64,000 bases of DNA from Streptomyces noursei. GTDB taxonomy: Bacteria > Actinomycetota > Actinomycetes > Streptomycetales > Streptomycetaceae. The notes below the pieces were generated by a model, which was given only the letters and a program-made list of their open reading frames with translations, had not been told where the DNA came from and did not search any database. Below, piece by piece: positions 1-10,585 of this stretch. The DNA lies in contig NZ_LWBU01000141.1 in assembly GCF_001646665.1 (NCBI RefSeq), positions 35,738 to 99,737 of the forward strand. The letters are read 5' to 3'. A program made the translations under genes and the position numbers. Each line of letters starts with the position of its first letter. Within the stretch, counting starts at the first letter, position 1.

Positions 1-1
1 G

Positions 2-1366
2 GGACTGGGCGGCCTCCTCGTGGACGTCACCGACCGTGAGCAGGCCATCGTGGAAGCGGCGGCCGGACGGCAGCGGCTGGCTCTGCTGGACCGGGCCGCG
101 GCCCGGATCGGCACGACACTGGATGTGGACATCACCGCCCGTGAGCTGGTGCAAGCGGCCGTTCCGGAGTTCGCCGACGCCTCCGTCGTGGAAGTCGTGG
201 AGTGGATGGACGAATCCGAGGAGTTCGACCCGGACCTCCCCCTGGTCACGCGACGGATCGCATCCGGCACCAGCCTGCCGCCTCCGGCGCCCGAACTCGT
301 CGGCGGACTGGAACGCGTGACATATCCCCCGGGCTCCACGGTCCACGAGATACTTCGCACGGGCCTGCCCGTCTGCGTCCCCGTGAACGAGGAGTTCATG
401 ACACGGACCGTGATCCACCAGGACCGCGGCCAGTTGCTGATGGACAGCGGCCTGACCTGTCTCCTCATCGCTCCTCTGATCGCCCGGGGCACGGTCCAGG
501 GAATCACCATGTTCGGCCGCTCCGCCGCCCGCCCGGTCTTCACCGAGCAGGACCTCAGCCTGGCCGGCGAACTCGCCTCGCGCGCCGCCCTGTGCCTGGA
601 CAACGCCCGCCTCTACAGCCAGGTCCAGGAGATAGCGCTCACCCTCCAGCGCGCGCTGCTCCCCACCAACCTGGCGACCAGCCCGTCCCTGCGCATCGCT
701 CACCGCTACCTCCCCGGCAGCCACCTGACGGAGGTCGGGGGCGACTGGTACGACGTGATCGACCTGCCGGGCGGCCGGGTGGCCCTCGTGGTCGGCGACG
801 TCATGGGGCACGGCGTACCGGCGGCCGCAGCGATGGGCCGGCTACGGATCACCGCCAAGGCGTTGGCTCGCCAGAACCTGGAACCCGGCGACCTCCTCAT
901 GGAACTCGACGCGTGCGTCCAGGAAGCGGGCATCGAACTGGCGACCTGCCTCTACATCCGCTACGACCCCGCGACGGGCCGCGCCCACATCGCGAATGCC
1001 GGCCATCCCCCGCCCCTCGTACGCGAACAGAACGGCTCGGTGAGGATCATCGACGACGTGCCGGGGGTTCCCCTCGGTGTCGGCGGCCTTCCCTTCGGCA
1101 CGCTCGAAATCGCGCTCCAGGAAGGAGACATCCTGGCCCTCTACACCGATGGCCTGATCGAGGTGCGCGGCAAGGACATCGACCAGGGCATCGGAGCCCT
1201 CCGCGCCCAACTGGCAGATGTGTCCGGCAGGTTGGAAGAGACGGCGGACGGCATCCTCACGCACCTGCTGCCGTCCGGCCCGGCCGACGACACCGTGCTC
1301 CTCCTCGCCCAGGTCACTGAGCGTCGTCGTCCGTCGGCCTCGACACCGACGGACGACGGCGCGTGA
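2..1366 (+). CDS. SpoIIE-family protein phosphatase with GAF domain (5' truncated by window edge)
   Basis: PP2C-type serine phosphatase that would dephosphorylate an anti-sigma-factor antagonist in partner-switching signalling. The reading frame is open from base 2. The first residues, GLGGLLVDVTDRE, look like the end of a PAS domain, so the gene starts upstream and the GTG at base 20 is probably internal. Counting from base 20, a GAF-like domain occupies roughly residues 20-200. A SpoIIE/PP2C domain follows at about 205-430, with metal-binding motifs VGGDWYDV and VGDVMGHG and a late NAGHPPPL motif. No transmembrane segment is visible. PAS-GAF-SpoIIE fusions are abundant in Streptomyces. The substrate cannot be told from the sequence. 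The RsbW-like kinase and MEDS protein at 10.2-11.5 kb are candidate pathway partners, but this is only inference. Confidence 0.9.
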   Translation, partial: GLGGLLVDVTDREQAIVEAAAGRQRLALLDRAAARIGTTLDVDITARELVQAAVPEFADASVVEVVEWMDESEEFDPDLPLVTRRIASGTSLPPPAPELVGGLERVTYPPGSTVHEILRTGLPVCVPVNEEFMTRTVIHQDRGQLLMDSGLTCLLIAPLIARGTVQGITMFGRSAARPVFTEQDLSLAGELASRAALCLDNARLYSQVQEIALTLQRALLPTNLATSPSLRIAHRYLPGSHLTEVGGDWYDVIDLPGGRVALVVGDVMGHGVPAAAAMGRLRITAKALARQNLEPGDLLMELDACVQEAGIELATCLYIRYDPATGRAHIANAGHPPPLVREQNGSVRIIDDVPGVPLGVGGLPFGTLEIALQEGDILALYTDGLIEVRGKDIDQGIGALRAQLADVSGRLEETADGILTHLLPSGPADDTVLLLAQVTERRRPSASTPTDDGA

Positions 1367-1626
1367 CTCCGGGCGGGTAGCTGCGCCGGAGGGCGCCGAC
1401 CGTCCCGGGCGTGCCGGTCAGCGGCCGCTGCGACACGGGCGTCCGCCGGCAGCTCCGCCAGTTCCGCATCCATGGGCGGGGGTGGACAAGGGGTGGCGGT
1501 ACGTGCGCGCGCTGCTCGCCGAGCGCGTCCCTGGAGCGAATCGTGTACGGGGGCGGGCAGCGGGGGGCTTCCCGAAGAATCTGCTCCCCGCCGGGCCGGA
1601 TCGGTACGCGTCCGCGACGGCTCGCC

Positions 1627-1974
1627 TCAACCGCGCGGCGGGGACGCGGGGACCTCGTACCGTACGAGCGCCCTGGCGAAAGGCTCGCCACTGCGCCGGG
1701 CGTACGTCATCCGCTCGCGGACCTCGCTCAGGGTGCGGGGACGGTAACCGGGCCCGCCGCAACAGCTCTTGTGGAAGCGGATACCGGCGTGCAGAAGCAC
1801 GGACAACGTCCGCCAGGCGTGGGTGTCCCGGCGGCGGGGTGCGGCGAAGGCTGAGCCCACGTGGATCAGCGGCTGTGCGCAACGGGGGCAGATCCGCTCC
1901 CTGTCCCTGTCGTAGGGCTGCTTGTACGAGGCCCGGCAGGGCAGGCAGACGTAGGAGGTCTTCGCGTGGGCCAT
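1627..1974 (-). CDS. Zinc-ribbon hypothetical protein
   Basis: A 115-residue soluble protein starting MAHAKTSYVCLPCRASYK. Two CxxC knuckles, CLPC near residue 10 and CPRC near residue 30, would form a zinc ribbon. Further cysteines (KSCCGG) and a basic, Arg-rich C-terminal half follow. Small proteins of this type are widespread in Streptomyces and have been annotated inconsistently. The function is unknown; nucleic-acid or protein binding is a guess from the zinc ribbon. It is convergent with the phosphatase gene and stands alone. About 260 bases on its 3' side (1367-1626) hold no convincing gene on either strand. Confidence 0.65.
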   Translation of the reverse strand: MAHAKTSYVCLPCRASYKQPYDRDRERICPRCAQPLIHVGSAFAAPRRRDTHAWRTLSVLLHAGIRFHKSCCGGPGYRPRTLSEVRERMTYARRSGEPFARALVRYEVPASPPRG

Positions 1975-2115
1975 GTCGGCATGGTAGGTACGGCTCGAGC
2001 GGATCTCGACGGGATTTCGGCACGGTATGCGTCAGCAGGTCGACTCTCGCTCGGTGCGCCCCGGTTCGTTGCTGCCGGTGCGTCCGCGGATCGGTGAGCC
2101 GGGCCCTCGTCGTCC

Positions 2116-2286
2116 TCAGTCGCGGTGCAGCACGACCTTGAGGGCGCCCGTCGTGGTGCCGTGCGCGAAGACGTCGTAGGCGTGCTGCATGCGGTCGAGG
2201 CCGAAGGTGTGGGTGACCAGGAGGGGGACCGCGAGGTATCCGACGCGTACCAGCTCCAGCAGCCAGGGGATGGAGGACGTGTCCAC
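2116..2286 (-). pseudogene. Remnant of zinc-dependent alcohol dehydrogenase (C-terminal 56 residues)
   Basis: Read from 2286 down to the TGA at 2116-2118, this frame encodes 56 residues beginning VDTSSIPWLLELVR. It continues through THTFGLDRMQHAYDVF and ends GALKVVLHRD. This matches the C-terminal end of zinc-dependent alcohol dehydrogenases, where the LVTHxF...AYDxF...GALKVVL pattern is characteristic. No catalytic or NAD-binding part is found upstream, so the gene is a decayed fragment. Its position next to nicotinate phosphoribosyltransferase, DUF4389, universal stress and CBS genes fits an oxygen-stress gene set, in which such dehydrogenases often occur in Streptomyces. Confidence 0.7.
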
Positions 2287-2579
2287 CTGGCCGGGCGACG
2301 ACCGTCCCGGGCTGCCGAACGGAGAGGGTGTCGCTGCTCATGATTCCTCCCTCGGACAGGACGAGGTGTGTCGCACCTCAACGCTGTCACCGGCGGGGGC
2401 CGGCGAGCAGGGCCACGCAGGTCCCGGCCGAGGCCGAAGGTCCCGCGCGGCGCGCGCCGCAGGTGTTCCGGGTGTGCACCGGTCGGCCCTGTCGCCCGCC
2501 GGTCACCCGCGGGACGCTGGAGAGGTCGGCGAGACTCCGGGACGCCACGGGCGTCGATCCACCGAAGCGGTGAGTACGC

Positions 2580-3929
2580 ATGTCCCACGTGACGACGACG
2601 GACCTGTACGAGGTGACCATGGCCCTGTCCTACCTGCGGGAGGGCATGGACCGGCCCGCGACGTTCAGCCTCTTCGCACGGGACCTGCCGCCCGGGCGCG
2701 GCTTCCTCGTCAGCGCGGGACTGGAGCCCGCGCTCGACCACCTCTCCGGCTTCCGCGTGACGCCCGCCGACGTGCGGGACTTCGCCGCCGCGCTGGGGCG
2801 GCCGCCCGACGATCTGGAGCCGCTGCTCGGCCTCACCTTCCGCGGTGAGGTGCGGGCCGTCCCCGAGGGCCGGGTGGTGCACCCGGACGAGCCGCTCCTG
2901 GAGGTGACCGCCCCCCTGCCGCAGGCGCAGCTCGTCGAGACGTACCTGCTGAGCCTCGTCAGCCACCAGACGGCCATCGCCTCCAAGGCGGCCCGCTGTG
3001 TGCTGGCCGCCGCGGGCCACCCGGTGGTCGACTTCTCCCTGCGGCGCGCCCACGGGCCCGAGGCGGGCATGCAGGCCGCCCGGGTGGCGGGCATCGCCGG
3101 GTTCGCGGGAACCAGCAACGTCGCGGCGGCCGGCCGCTACGGCCTCCGGGCGTCGGGGACCATGGCGCACTCGTATGTCGAGGCCTTCGACGACGAGGAG
3201 GCCGCTTTCCGGGCCTTCGCCCGCACCCATCCCGGTCCCGTCACCTTCCTCGTCGACACGTACGACACCGAGCGGGGCGTGCAGGTGGCGGCCCGCGTCC
3301 TGAAGGACCTGCGCCGCGGTGCCGGTTGCGCGATCCGGCTCGACAGCGGCGACCTCGGCGAGCTGGCGCGCGCTGCCCGCGCGGCGCTGGACGACGCCGG
3401 GCTGGACGACGTGGCGGTCATCGCGAGCGGCGGCCTGGACGAGTACGGGGTCGACGCCCTGGTCCGCGCCGGCGCACCCATCGACGTGTACGCCGTCGGC
3501 ACCCGCGTCGGTACCTCGGCCGACGCCCCGTACCTGGACTCCGCGTACAAGCTTGTGGAGTACGACGGCCGGCCCGTGATGAAGCTGTCGTCCGCCAAGG
3601 TGACGCTTCCCGGCCGCAAGCAGGTGTACCGCACCGCGGGAGAGCCGGACTGCGTCGCGCTGTGGGACGAGCCGGCCCCGCCCGGCGCCGAACCGCTGCT
3701 GCGCACGGTCATGCGCGACGGGTGCAGAACCGGTCCGCCGGACACCCTCGCCGCCGCCCACGCACGCTTCGCCGGCGACGTGGCGGCACTTCCGGGCCCG
3801 GCGCGCCGCATCCGTGAACCATGGTCGCCCCGGCCGGTGGTGTCGCCCCGGCTCGCGGAGCTGACCGACGACACCAGGCGCCGCCTGCGCGCGCGGGTCA
3901 CCGGCGCGGCCACGGCGGACGCCTCCTGA
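2580..3929 (+). CDS. pncB: Nicotinate phosphoribosyltransferase
   Basis: Catalyses ATP-assisted condensation of nicotinate with PRPP to nicotinate mononucleotide, the entry step of the Preiss-Handler NAD salvage route. The 449-residue length is normal. Family motifs visible are TDLYEVTMALSYL at the N-terminus, GFAGTSNVAAA and GTMAHSYVEAF in the middle (the region holding the active-site His), and RLDSGDLGELA in the phosphate-binding part. The ATG at 2580 follows GGTGAG. DUF4389, universal stress protein and two-CBS genes follow closely on the same strand. In Mycobacterium tuberculosis, pncB2 belongs to the DosR dormancy regulon, so this copy is probably an accessory paralogue used under oxygen limitation or stasis. 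That role is inference; the enzyme identity is secure. Confidence 0.93.
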   Translation: MSHVTTTDLYEVTMALSYLREGMDRPATFSLFARDLPPGRGFLVSAGLEPALDHLSGFRVTPADVRDFAAALGRPPDDLEPLLGLTFRGEVRAVPEGRVVHPDEPLLEVTAPLPQAQLVETYLLSLVSHQTAIASKAARCVLAAAGHPVVDFSLRRAHGPEAGMQAARVAGIAGFAGTSNVAAAGRYGLRASGTMAHSYVEAFDDEEAAFRAFARTHPGPVTFLVDTYDTERGVQVAARVLKDLRRGAGCAIRLDSGDLGELARAARAALDDAGLDDVAVIASGGLDEYGVDALVRAGAPIDVYAVGTRVGTSADAPYLDSAYKLVEYDGRPVMKLSSAKVTLPGRKQVYRTAGEPDCVALWDEPAPPGAEPLLRTVMRDGCRTGPPDTLAAAHARFAGDVAALPGPARRIREPWSPRPVVSPRLAELTDDTRRRLRARVTGAATADAS

Positions 3930-3941
3930 GGAGTGACCGAC

Positions 3942-4598
3942 ATGACGACCGTTCCCCTGTTCGCACCGGTCCGGGTGGAAGCCCGGCTCGACCGGCCGCT
4001 GTCGCGATGGCTGTGGCTGGTGAAGTGGATCCTGGCGATCCCGCACTACGTCGTGCTGTTCTTCCTGTGGATCGCGTTCTGCCTGACCTCCGTCGTCGCG
4101 TTCTTCGCGATCCTGTTCACGGAGCGCTATCCGCGGCCCTTGTTCGACTTCAACGTGGGTGTCCTGCGCTGGACATGGCGGGTGTCGTACTACGCGTACG
4201 GGGCTCTCGCGACCGACCGCTATCCGCCGTTCACCCTGGCGGACGACCCCGACTACCCGGCGAGGCTCACGATCACCCACCCCGACCGGCTGTCCCGCGG
4301 TCTCGTCCTGGTGAAGTGGTGGCTGCTCGCCCTGCCGCACTACCTCGTGATCGGCTTCTTCCTGGGAGGCGTCCGTCTCGGACTGTGGTCGGGCGGTCTC
4401 ATCGCGGTCCTGGTCCTGATCGCCGCCGTGGTCCTCGCCGTGCGTGACCACTACCCGCGGGACATCTTCGATCTGATCATGGGACTCAACAGGTGGGTGC
4501 TGCGGGTCGCCGCCTACGCGGCTCTGATGACGGACACCTATCCCCCGTTCCGGCTCGACCAGGGCGCTCGGGAGCCCGGTGAGGACGTATGGCCATGA
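3942..4598 (+). CDS. DUF4389 membrane protein
   Basis: A 218-residue membrane protein made of two homologous DUF4389 halves. Each carries a WLVKWxLxxPHYxV segment followed by a hydrophobic helix and a RYPxxxFDxxxGxxRW segment (about residues 20-95 and 115-195). About four transmembrane helices are visible. The ATG at 3942 is preferred over the in-frame GTG at 3933, because GAGGAG at 3928-3933 is well spaced for the ATG and would overlap the GTG. It begins 12 bases after pncB and its stop overlaps the start of the stress-protein gene, so these genes are likely cotranscribed. The biochemical role of DUF4389 is not known. Confidence 0.85.
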   Translation: MTTVPLFAPVRVEARLDRPLSRWLWLVKWILAIPHYVVLFFLWIAFCLTSVVAFFAILFTERYPRPLFDFNVGVLRWTWRVSYYAYGALATDRYPPFTLADDPDYPARLTITHPDRLSRGLVLVKWWLLALPHYLVIGFFLGGVRLGLWSGGLIAVLVLIAAVVLAVRDHYPRDIFDLIMGLNRWVLRVAAYAALMTDTYPPFRLDQGAREPGEDVWP

Positions 4599-5487
4599 CC
4601 GGAAACGTCACCGTGGGCTTCGACGGCTCCCCGGAGAGCGTCGCCGCCACCCGCTGGGCCGCCCGGGAGGCACGTCTGCGAGGCGCACCGCTGTGCCTCC
4701 TCCACGTCGCCCGGTCGCCCGCCACTCCCGAGGTCCCCTGCACCGTCCGGGGCCGTCGAGCGCATCGACCGCCGCCCTGCTCCGGCAGGCGGCGAAAGAG
4801 GCCGAGCGGGACCACGAGGGCCTCGTGGTGACGGTGGAGGAGCGGACCGGGCGCCCGGCGGCGGAGCTGGCCGGCGCCGTCGACGACATCGGGCGGACGC
4901 AGCTGCTCGTCCTCGGCTCGCGGGGCCTCGGCTCCCTCGCGGGCTTCGTGCTGGGCTCCGTCGGTCTGTCCGTCCTGCACGACGTCCGTCGCCCGGTGGT
5001 GTACGTGCGGAGCGCGGAGCCCGCCGGGGCGGGCGATGCCGTGGCGGCCGGGCCGGGTGCGGCCGGTGACGTGGTTCTCGGGCTCGACCTGGAGCGCCCC
5101 GCACCGCCGGCCCTGGAATTCGCCTTCCGTGAGGCGGCCCTGGGTCACTCCGCTCTGCGCGTGGTGCACGCCTGGCACATGCCGGTGGGCTTCGGACAGG
5201 CGGAGATCATGGACCCCGGCCTCGTGCAGGAGATCGGCGACGGCACGGAACGGGAACTGCTGACGGTGCTCGCCCCCTGGACGGAACGGTTCCCTTCCGT
5301 CAAGACCACGGCCGAGGCCGTCATGGGCTCGCCCGCGGTCCAGCTGGTGTACGCCTCCGCCGGCGCGAGCCTGCTCGTCGTCGGGCTGCTGCTGCGCGGG
5401 CACCCGCCGGGCGGGCGCGTCGGTCCGGTGACGGGGGCCGTACTGCACCACGTGAGCGCTCCCGTCGCGGTCGTCCCCCACGGCTGA
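4589..5487 (+). pseudogene. Tandem-domain universal stress protein, frame disrupted twice
   Basis: A two-domain UspA protein of about 290 residues, but its conserved sequence lies in three frames. Frame 1 from ATG 4589 gives [17 protein letters not shown] up to HVARSPATPEVP (about 4738). The next recognisable stretch, APSGAVERID, is read at about 4740-4766 in a second frame. From TAALLRQAAKEAE (4768) to the stop at 5487 the third frame is used. That last part carries the nucleotide-binding motif GSRGLGSLAGFVLGSVG and a complete second Usp domain. A pair of single-base changes within 30 bases therefore breaks the gene. It is either a recent pseudogene or two sequencing errors. The intact protein would bind ATP and act in stress or dormancy responses. 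Confidence 0.8.
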
Positions 5488-5621
5488 CGTCCGGTGCGCA
5501 CGGGCCGTCGCGCGGCATGCGTACCCGGGGCGGTGCCTCCAGACTGGTGGGGAGGAGTGACGGCCGGGGCGAGCCGGCTCCACGGCCCGCCCCTCGAGGG
5601 AACAACTCGAAGGAGTCGGCC

Positions 5622-6038
5622 ATGACCACCGCGCGAGACATCATGCACGCGGGTGCCACCTGCGTCCAGGAGAACGAGACGCTGGATGCCGCGGCGCTGC
5701 GGATGAAGGAACTGGACGTCGGGGCCCTGCCCATCTGCGGGCCGGACGACCGCCTGCACGGCATCATCACGGACCGCGACATCGTGCTGAAGTGCGTGGC
5801 CAGGGGCAAGGACCCGCGGACCATGACGGCGGGACAGCTGGAGCAGGGCAAGCCGATCACGATCGATGCCGGTGCCGATGCCGACCAGGTCCTCGAGACC
5901 ATGCAGGAACACAGGATCCGACGGCTGCCCGTGACCGACGACCACCGGCTCGTCGGGATGATCAGTGAGGGGGATCTCGCGCGTTGCCTGCCGGACGAGA
6001 AGGTGGGACACCTGGTCGAGGTCATCTGCGCCGGCTGA
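5622..6038 (+). CDS. Two-CBS-domain protein (Hrp1-like)
   Basis: A 138-residue soluble protein made almost entirely of two CBS domains (about residues 8-60 and 75-130), each with the GIITDRDI or GMISEGDLA end motif. ATG 5622 has AAGGAG seven bases upstream. Stand-alone CBS pairs bind adenosine nucleotides and act as sensors or regulators. The closest functional analogue is hypoxic response protein 1 of M. tuberculosis, which also sits in the DosR regulon with pncB2 and universal stress proteins. The gene ends the stress cluster and is followed by a strong hairpin. The ligand and partner are unknown. Confidence 0.88.
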   Translation: MTTARDIMHAGATCVQENETLDAAALRMKELDVGALPICGPDDRLHGIITDRDIVLKCVARGKDPRTMTAGQLEQGKPITIDAGADADQVLETMQEHRIRRLPVTDDHRLVGMISEGDLARCLPDEKVGHLVEVICAG

Positions 6039-6281
6039 CTGCCCGGGTCGTGCGGCGTCGCCGGGGGCGGTGCCGGGGCACGCGGCCTCGCCGTGCATGC
6101 CCGGGTGCGACCGCCGCCCGCGCGCCGGCTTGCGGACGGGGGTGCAACAGGACCGGTTCGTCCGGTGGCGGGGCCGGCGGGTTCCGGGACGGCGACCGCT
6201 GAGGGCCCGGTCGCCCGTCCGGCGAGGCAGTGCCGGCCGTCTCTCCCGGCGCCCGAGCCCCCGCGGCGGCTCGGGCACCGA

Positions 6282-6325
6282 ACGGCCGTGCCGGGACCCG
6301 TCGGCGCGGATCCCGGCACGGCCGT
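6282..6325. terminator. Bidirectional hairpin terminator
   Basis: A perfect 15-bp inverted repeat (ACGGCCGTGCCGGGA at 6282-6296 and its complement at 6311-6325) with a 14-base loop. It lies between the convergent CBS and DUF1996 genes, 12 bases from the DUF1996 stop. No U-tract follows, as is usual in Streptomyces. The 6039-6281 stretch before it holds no convincing gene. Confidence 0.75.
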
Positions 6326-6336
6326 GTACGGCGGGC

Positions 6337-8589
<2,253 letters not shown>

Positions 8590-8709
8590 CACAACTCCTA
8601 GCCGCATACGGGGCGTCGTCCCTCGCCACGCACTTGTCCGTGGGGGAAGCGCCGCCCTCCATACGGATGGGGCACATGATCTGTTCAACGAGTGCGGAAA
8701 GTTTTTCCC

Positions 8710-8787
8710 GGCGGCGCCCGGAGCGGCGTCCCGGCGCGGCGTCCCGGCGCGGCGTCCCGGCCCGGCCGGGCGGCCCGGCCGGGCGGC
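8710..8787. repeat. Short GC-rich direct repeats
   Basis: Three copies of GCGGCGTCCCG are followed by two copies of GGCCCGGCCGGGC. They lie between the stop of the flavodoxin-like gene and the start of the DUF1996 gene. The second set is self-complementary and could fold as a terminator for the upstream minus-strand gene. Confidence 0.5.
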
Positions 8788-9393
8788 TCAACCGGGCGGC
8801 GGCCCGAGGGGGTTGCGCTCCAAGGCCTTGGCGACGCCGTACAGGTTGGCTGCCATCGCCCGGCCCGTACGGTCCGACCAGTCGTGGCCGCGCTCGTCGT
8901 CCAGGTAGTCGGGGCCGGCGCCCGGGCCGAGGTGCCAGTAGGTCCACGCCTGGCCGGGGACGGTGTAGCCGATGTCTCCCAGGGCGCCGGCGATCTCGCT
9001 GATCACGTGGTGGGCGCCGTCCTCGTTGCCGGTGACGACGACGCCGGCGACGCGATTGTACGCCACGGGCCGGCCCGCGTCGTCCGTCTCGGACAGCATG
9101 GCGTCCATCCGCTCCAGCACCCGCTGGGCGACGGAGGAGGGACGGCCCAGCCAGGTCGGCGAGGCCATGATGAGGATCTGCGCGTCGAGGAGCATGCGGT
9201 GCACCTCCGGCCACTGGTCGCCCTCGCCCTCGTCGCCGGTCACTCCGGGTTTGATGTTCAGGTCGACCGCGCGGACGAAGCGCACCTCCACGCCCTGGTC
9301 GACGAGTTGGCGGGCCACGACGTGTGCCAGCGCGTGGGTGTTGGACGGCTCGGGCGACGGCTTGAGCGTGCAGTTGATCACCAGTGCTTTCAT
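8788..9393 (-). CDS. Flavodoxin-family NAD(P)H-dependent oxidoreductase
   Basis: A 201-residue protein starting MKALVINCTLKPSPEPSNT. The early beta strand and the T-x-x-P-S-x-x-S-N-T loop are the FMN phosphate-binding site of the NADPH-dependent FMN reductase/flavodoxin fold. ASPTWLGRPSSVAQRVLERMD forms the second FMN contact, and GNEDGAHHVISE the third. It would bind FMN and reduce quinones or flavins in the cytosol. The ATG at 9393 was chosen because the fold begins at once; longer in-frame starts add only low-complexity sequence. It is monocistronic and diverges from the DUF6328 gene, with about 110 bases between them. The physiological substrate is unknown. Confidence 0.85.
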   Translation of the reverse strand: MKALVINCTLKPSPEPSNTHALAHVVARQLVDQGVEVRFVRAVDLNIKPGVTGDEGEGDQWPEVHRMLLDAQILIMASPTWLGRPSSVAQRVLERMDAMLSETDDAGRPVAYNRVAGVVVTGNEDGAHHVISEIAGALGDIGYTVPGQAWTYWHLGPGAGPDYLDDERGHDWSDRTGRAMAANLYGVAKALERNPLGPPPG

Positions 9394-9505
9394 GTCGTGC
9401 CGCGTACCCCGTACCCGCAGGTCGAGACCGCTCCCGGACCCCGATCGAGTGAGCATGAAAGCGCCCGGACGGGGCAACCGGTCCCCCTGAGAGGTGGAGG
9501 GTGCC

Positions 9506-10084
9506 ATGACCATGACGGAGCAGTCGGCCGGGACGCAGGGGGCGGATGCCAGACCCTGCGCGCAGTGCGCGTGTGCGGGCGGTGCCGCGAACGGGCCCGC
9601 CGTGGAGCCGCCGGAGACGGCGCGGGAACGGGTCAACCGGCGGTGGAACGAGATCCTTCAGGAGACCCGGGTCGCCCAGACGGGTGTGCAGATCCTCTTC
9701 GGTTTCCTGCTCAGCGTGGCCTTCACCCCGCTCTTCCGCGACCTCGGCACCTTCGACCGGGTGGTCTACGTACTGACGGTGGTCCTCGGGGCGGCGGCCA
9801 CCGGTTCGCTGATAGCACCCGTCTCGATCCACCGCTTCCTGTCGGGGCAGCGCATGAAGGACGAGGTGGTGGAGGCCGCGAGCCGGCTGATGATGTGCGG
9901 GATGGTGCTGCTGGCGCTGACCATCGGGTGCACGCTCCTGCTCATCCTCCACGTGGTGGTGCCGGGTCTGCTCGCGGAGGTGCTCGTCGCCGGCGTCATG
10001 CTGTGGTTCGGCCTGTGCTGGTACGCGCTGCCGCTGTGGCTGCGCCGCCGGGGCGGCGGACGCCCGGACGGCGACCGGGACTGA
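9506..10084 (+). CDS. DUF6328 membrane protein
   Basis: A 192-residue protein with a soluble, Cys-containing N-terminus (RPCAQCACAGG) and the family segment RWNEILQETRVAQTGVQILF at about residues 48-68. Four hydrophobic helices follow to the C-terminus. ATG 9506 has GGAGG at 9496-9500, five bases upstream; the in-frame GTG at 9494 would sit on top of that site. The family is common in Streptomyces and other actinobacteria and has no known function. The cluster of three Cys residues near the N-terminus is unusual and could bind a metal, but this is only a suggestion. Confidence 0.85.
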   Translation: MTMTEQSAGTQGADARPCAQCACAGGAANGPAVEPPETARERVNRRWNEILQETRVAQTGVQILFGFLLSVAFTPLFRDLGTFDRVVYVLTVVLGAAATGSLIAPVSIHRFLSGQRMKDEVVEAASRLMMCGMVLLALTIGCTLLLILHVVVPGLLAEVLVAGVMLWFGLCWYALPLWLRRRGGGRPDGDRD

Positions 10085-10124
10085 CGCGCCCGGGCCGCCG
10101 ATAGCGCCCGGATCTCCCCGTGCC

Positions 10125-10158
10125 GAGGGCGCGGCCCACTTCCCCGGGCCGCGCCCTC
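10125..10158. terminator. Bidirectional hairpin terminator
   Basis: Perfect 13-bp arms (GAGGGCGCGGCCC at 10125-10137, complement at 10146-10158) with an 8-base loop, between the convergent DUF6328 and RsbW-like genes. The right arm overlaps the RsbW-like stop codon. Confidence 0.7.
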
Positions 10159-10582
10159 AGCGCAGGCTCATGGCGAACGTGACGGTGCTCCCCGCCGGCC
10201 CCGAGACCACGGCGAACCGGTCGGTGATCAGGCGCGTGAGCCACAGGCCCCGGCCCCGGGAGGCGCCGTCCAGGCCGGGGGCGAGGTCGGGGATGACGTC
10301 CTCGGAGAAGCCCGGCCCCCGGTCCGTGATGCGGCACTCCAACTCCTTGCCGGTCCGGGTCAGTTCCAGCAGCCCGTGACCGCCCGCGTGCTGGACGACA
10401 TTGCCGGCCACGGCGTCCATGGCCACGACGAACTCCCCGCGCCGGGGCTCCGGGAGTCCGGACAGCGCCGCGCAGCTCTCCACCAGGACGCGCAGTCGCG
10501 GGATGTCCGCGCCGCCGAAGCGGCGGCGCAGCAGCAGTTCCTCGCCGATGCCGGGCGGACCCCCGGCGGATTCCACGGTCAT
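10157..10582 (-). CDS. RsbW-like anti-sigma factor serine kinase (HATPase)
   Basis: A 141-residue GHKL ATPase of the RsbW/SpoIIAB type. The N-box is FVVAMDAVAGNVVQHAGG (about residues 50-67), the G1 box DRGPGFSED and the G2 box SRGRGLWLTR. The whole protein is one ATPase domain, as expected for stand-alone anti-sigma kinases. These phosphorylate an antagonist Ser and release or capture a sigma factor. The gene starts three bases after the stop of the MEDS gene, so the two are cotranscribed and probably act in one signalling switch. No sigma factor is encoded nearby. A PP2C phosphatase lies at the left edge of the window. Confidence 0.9.
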   Translation of the reverse strand: MTVESAGGPPGIGEELLLRRRFGGADIPRLRVLVESCAALSGLPEPRRGEFVVAMDAVAGNVVQHAGGHGLLELTRTGKELECRITDRGPGFSEDVIPDLAPGLDGASRGRGLWLTRLITDRFAVVSGPAGSTVTFAMSLR

Positions 10583-10585
10583 GCC

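Noticed and set aside
5555..5624. Short upstream frame before the CBS gene
   Set aside because: A GTG within GAGGAGTG gives a 22-codon frame ending over the CBS start, but it overlaps its own ribosome-binding site and has no support.
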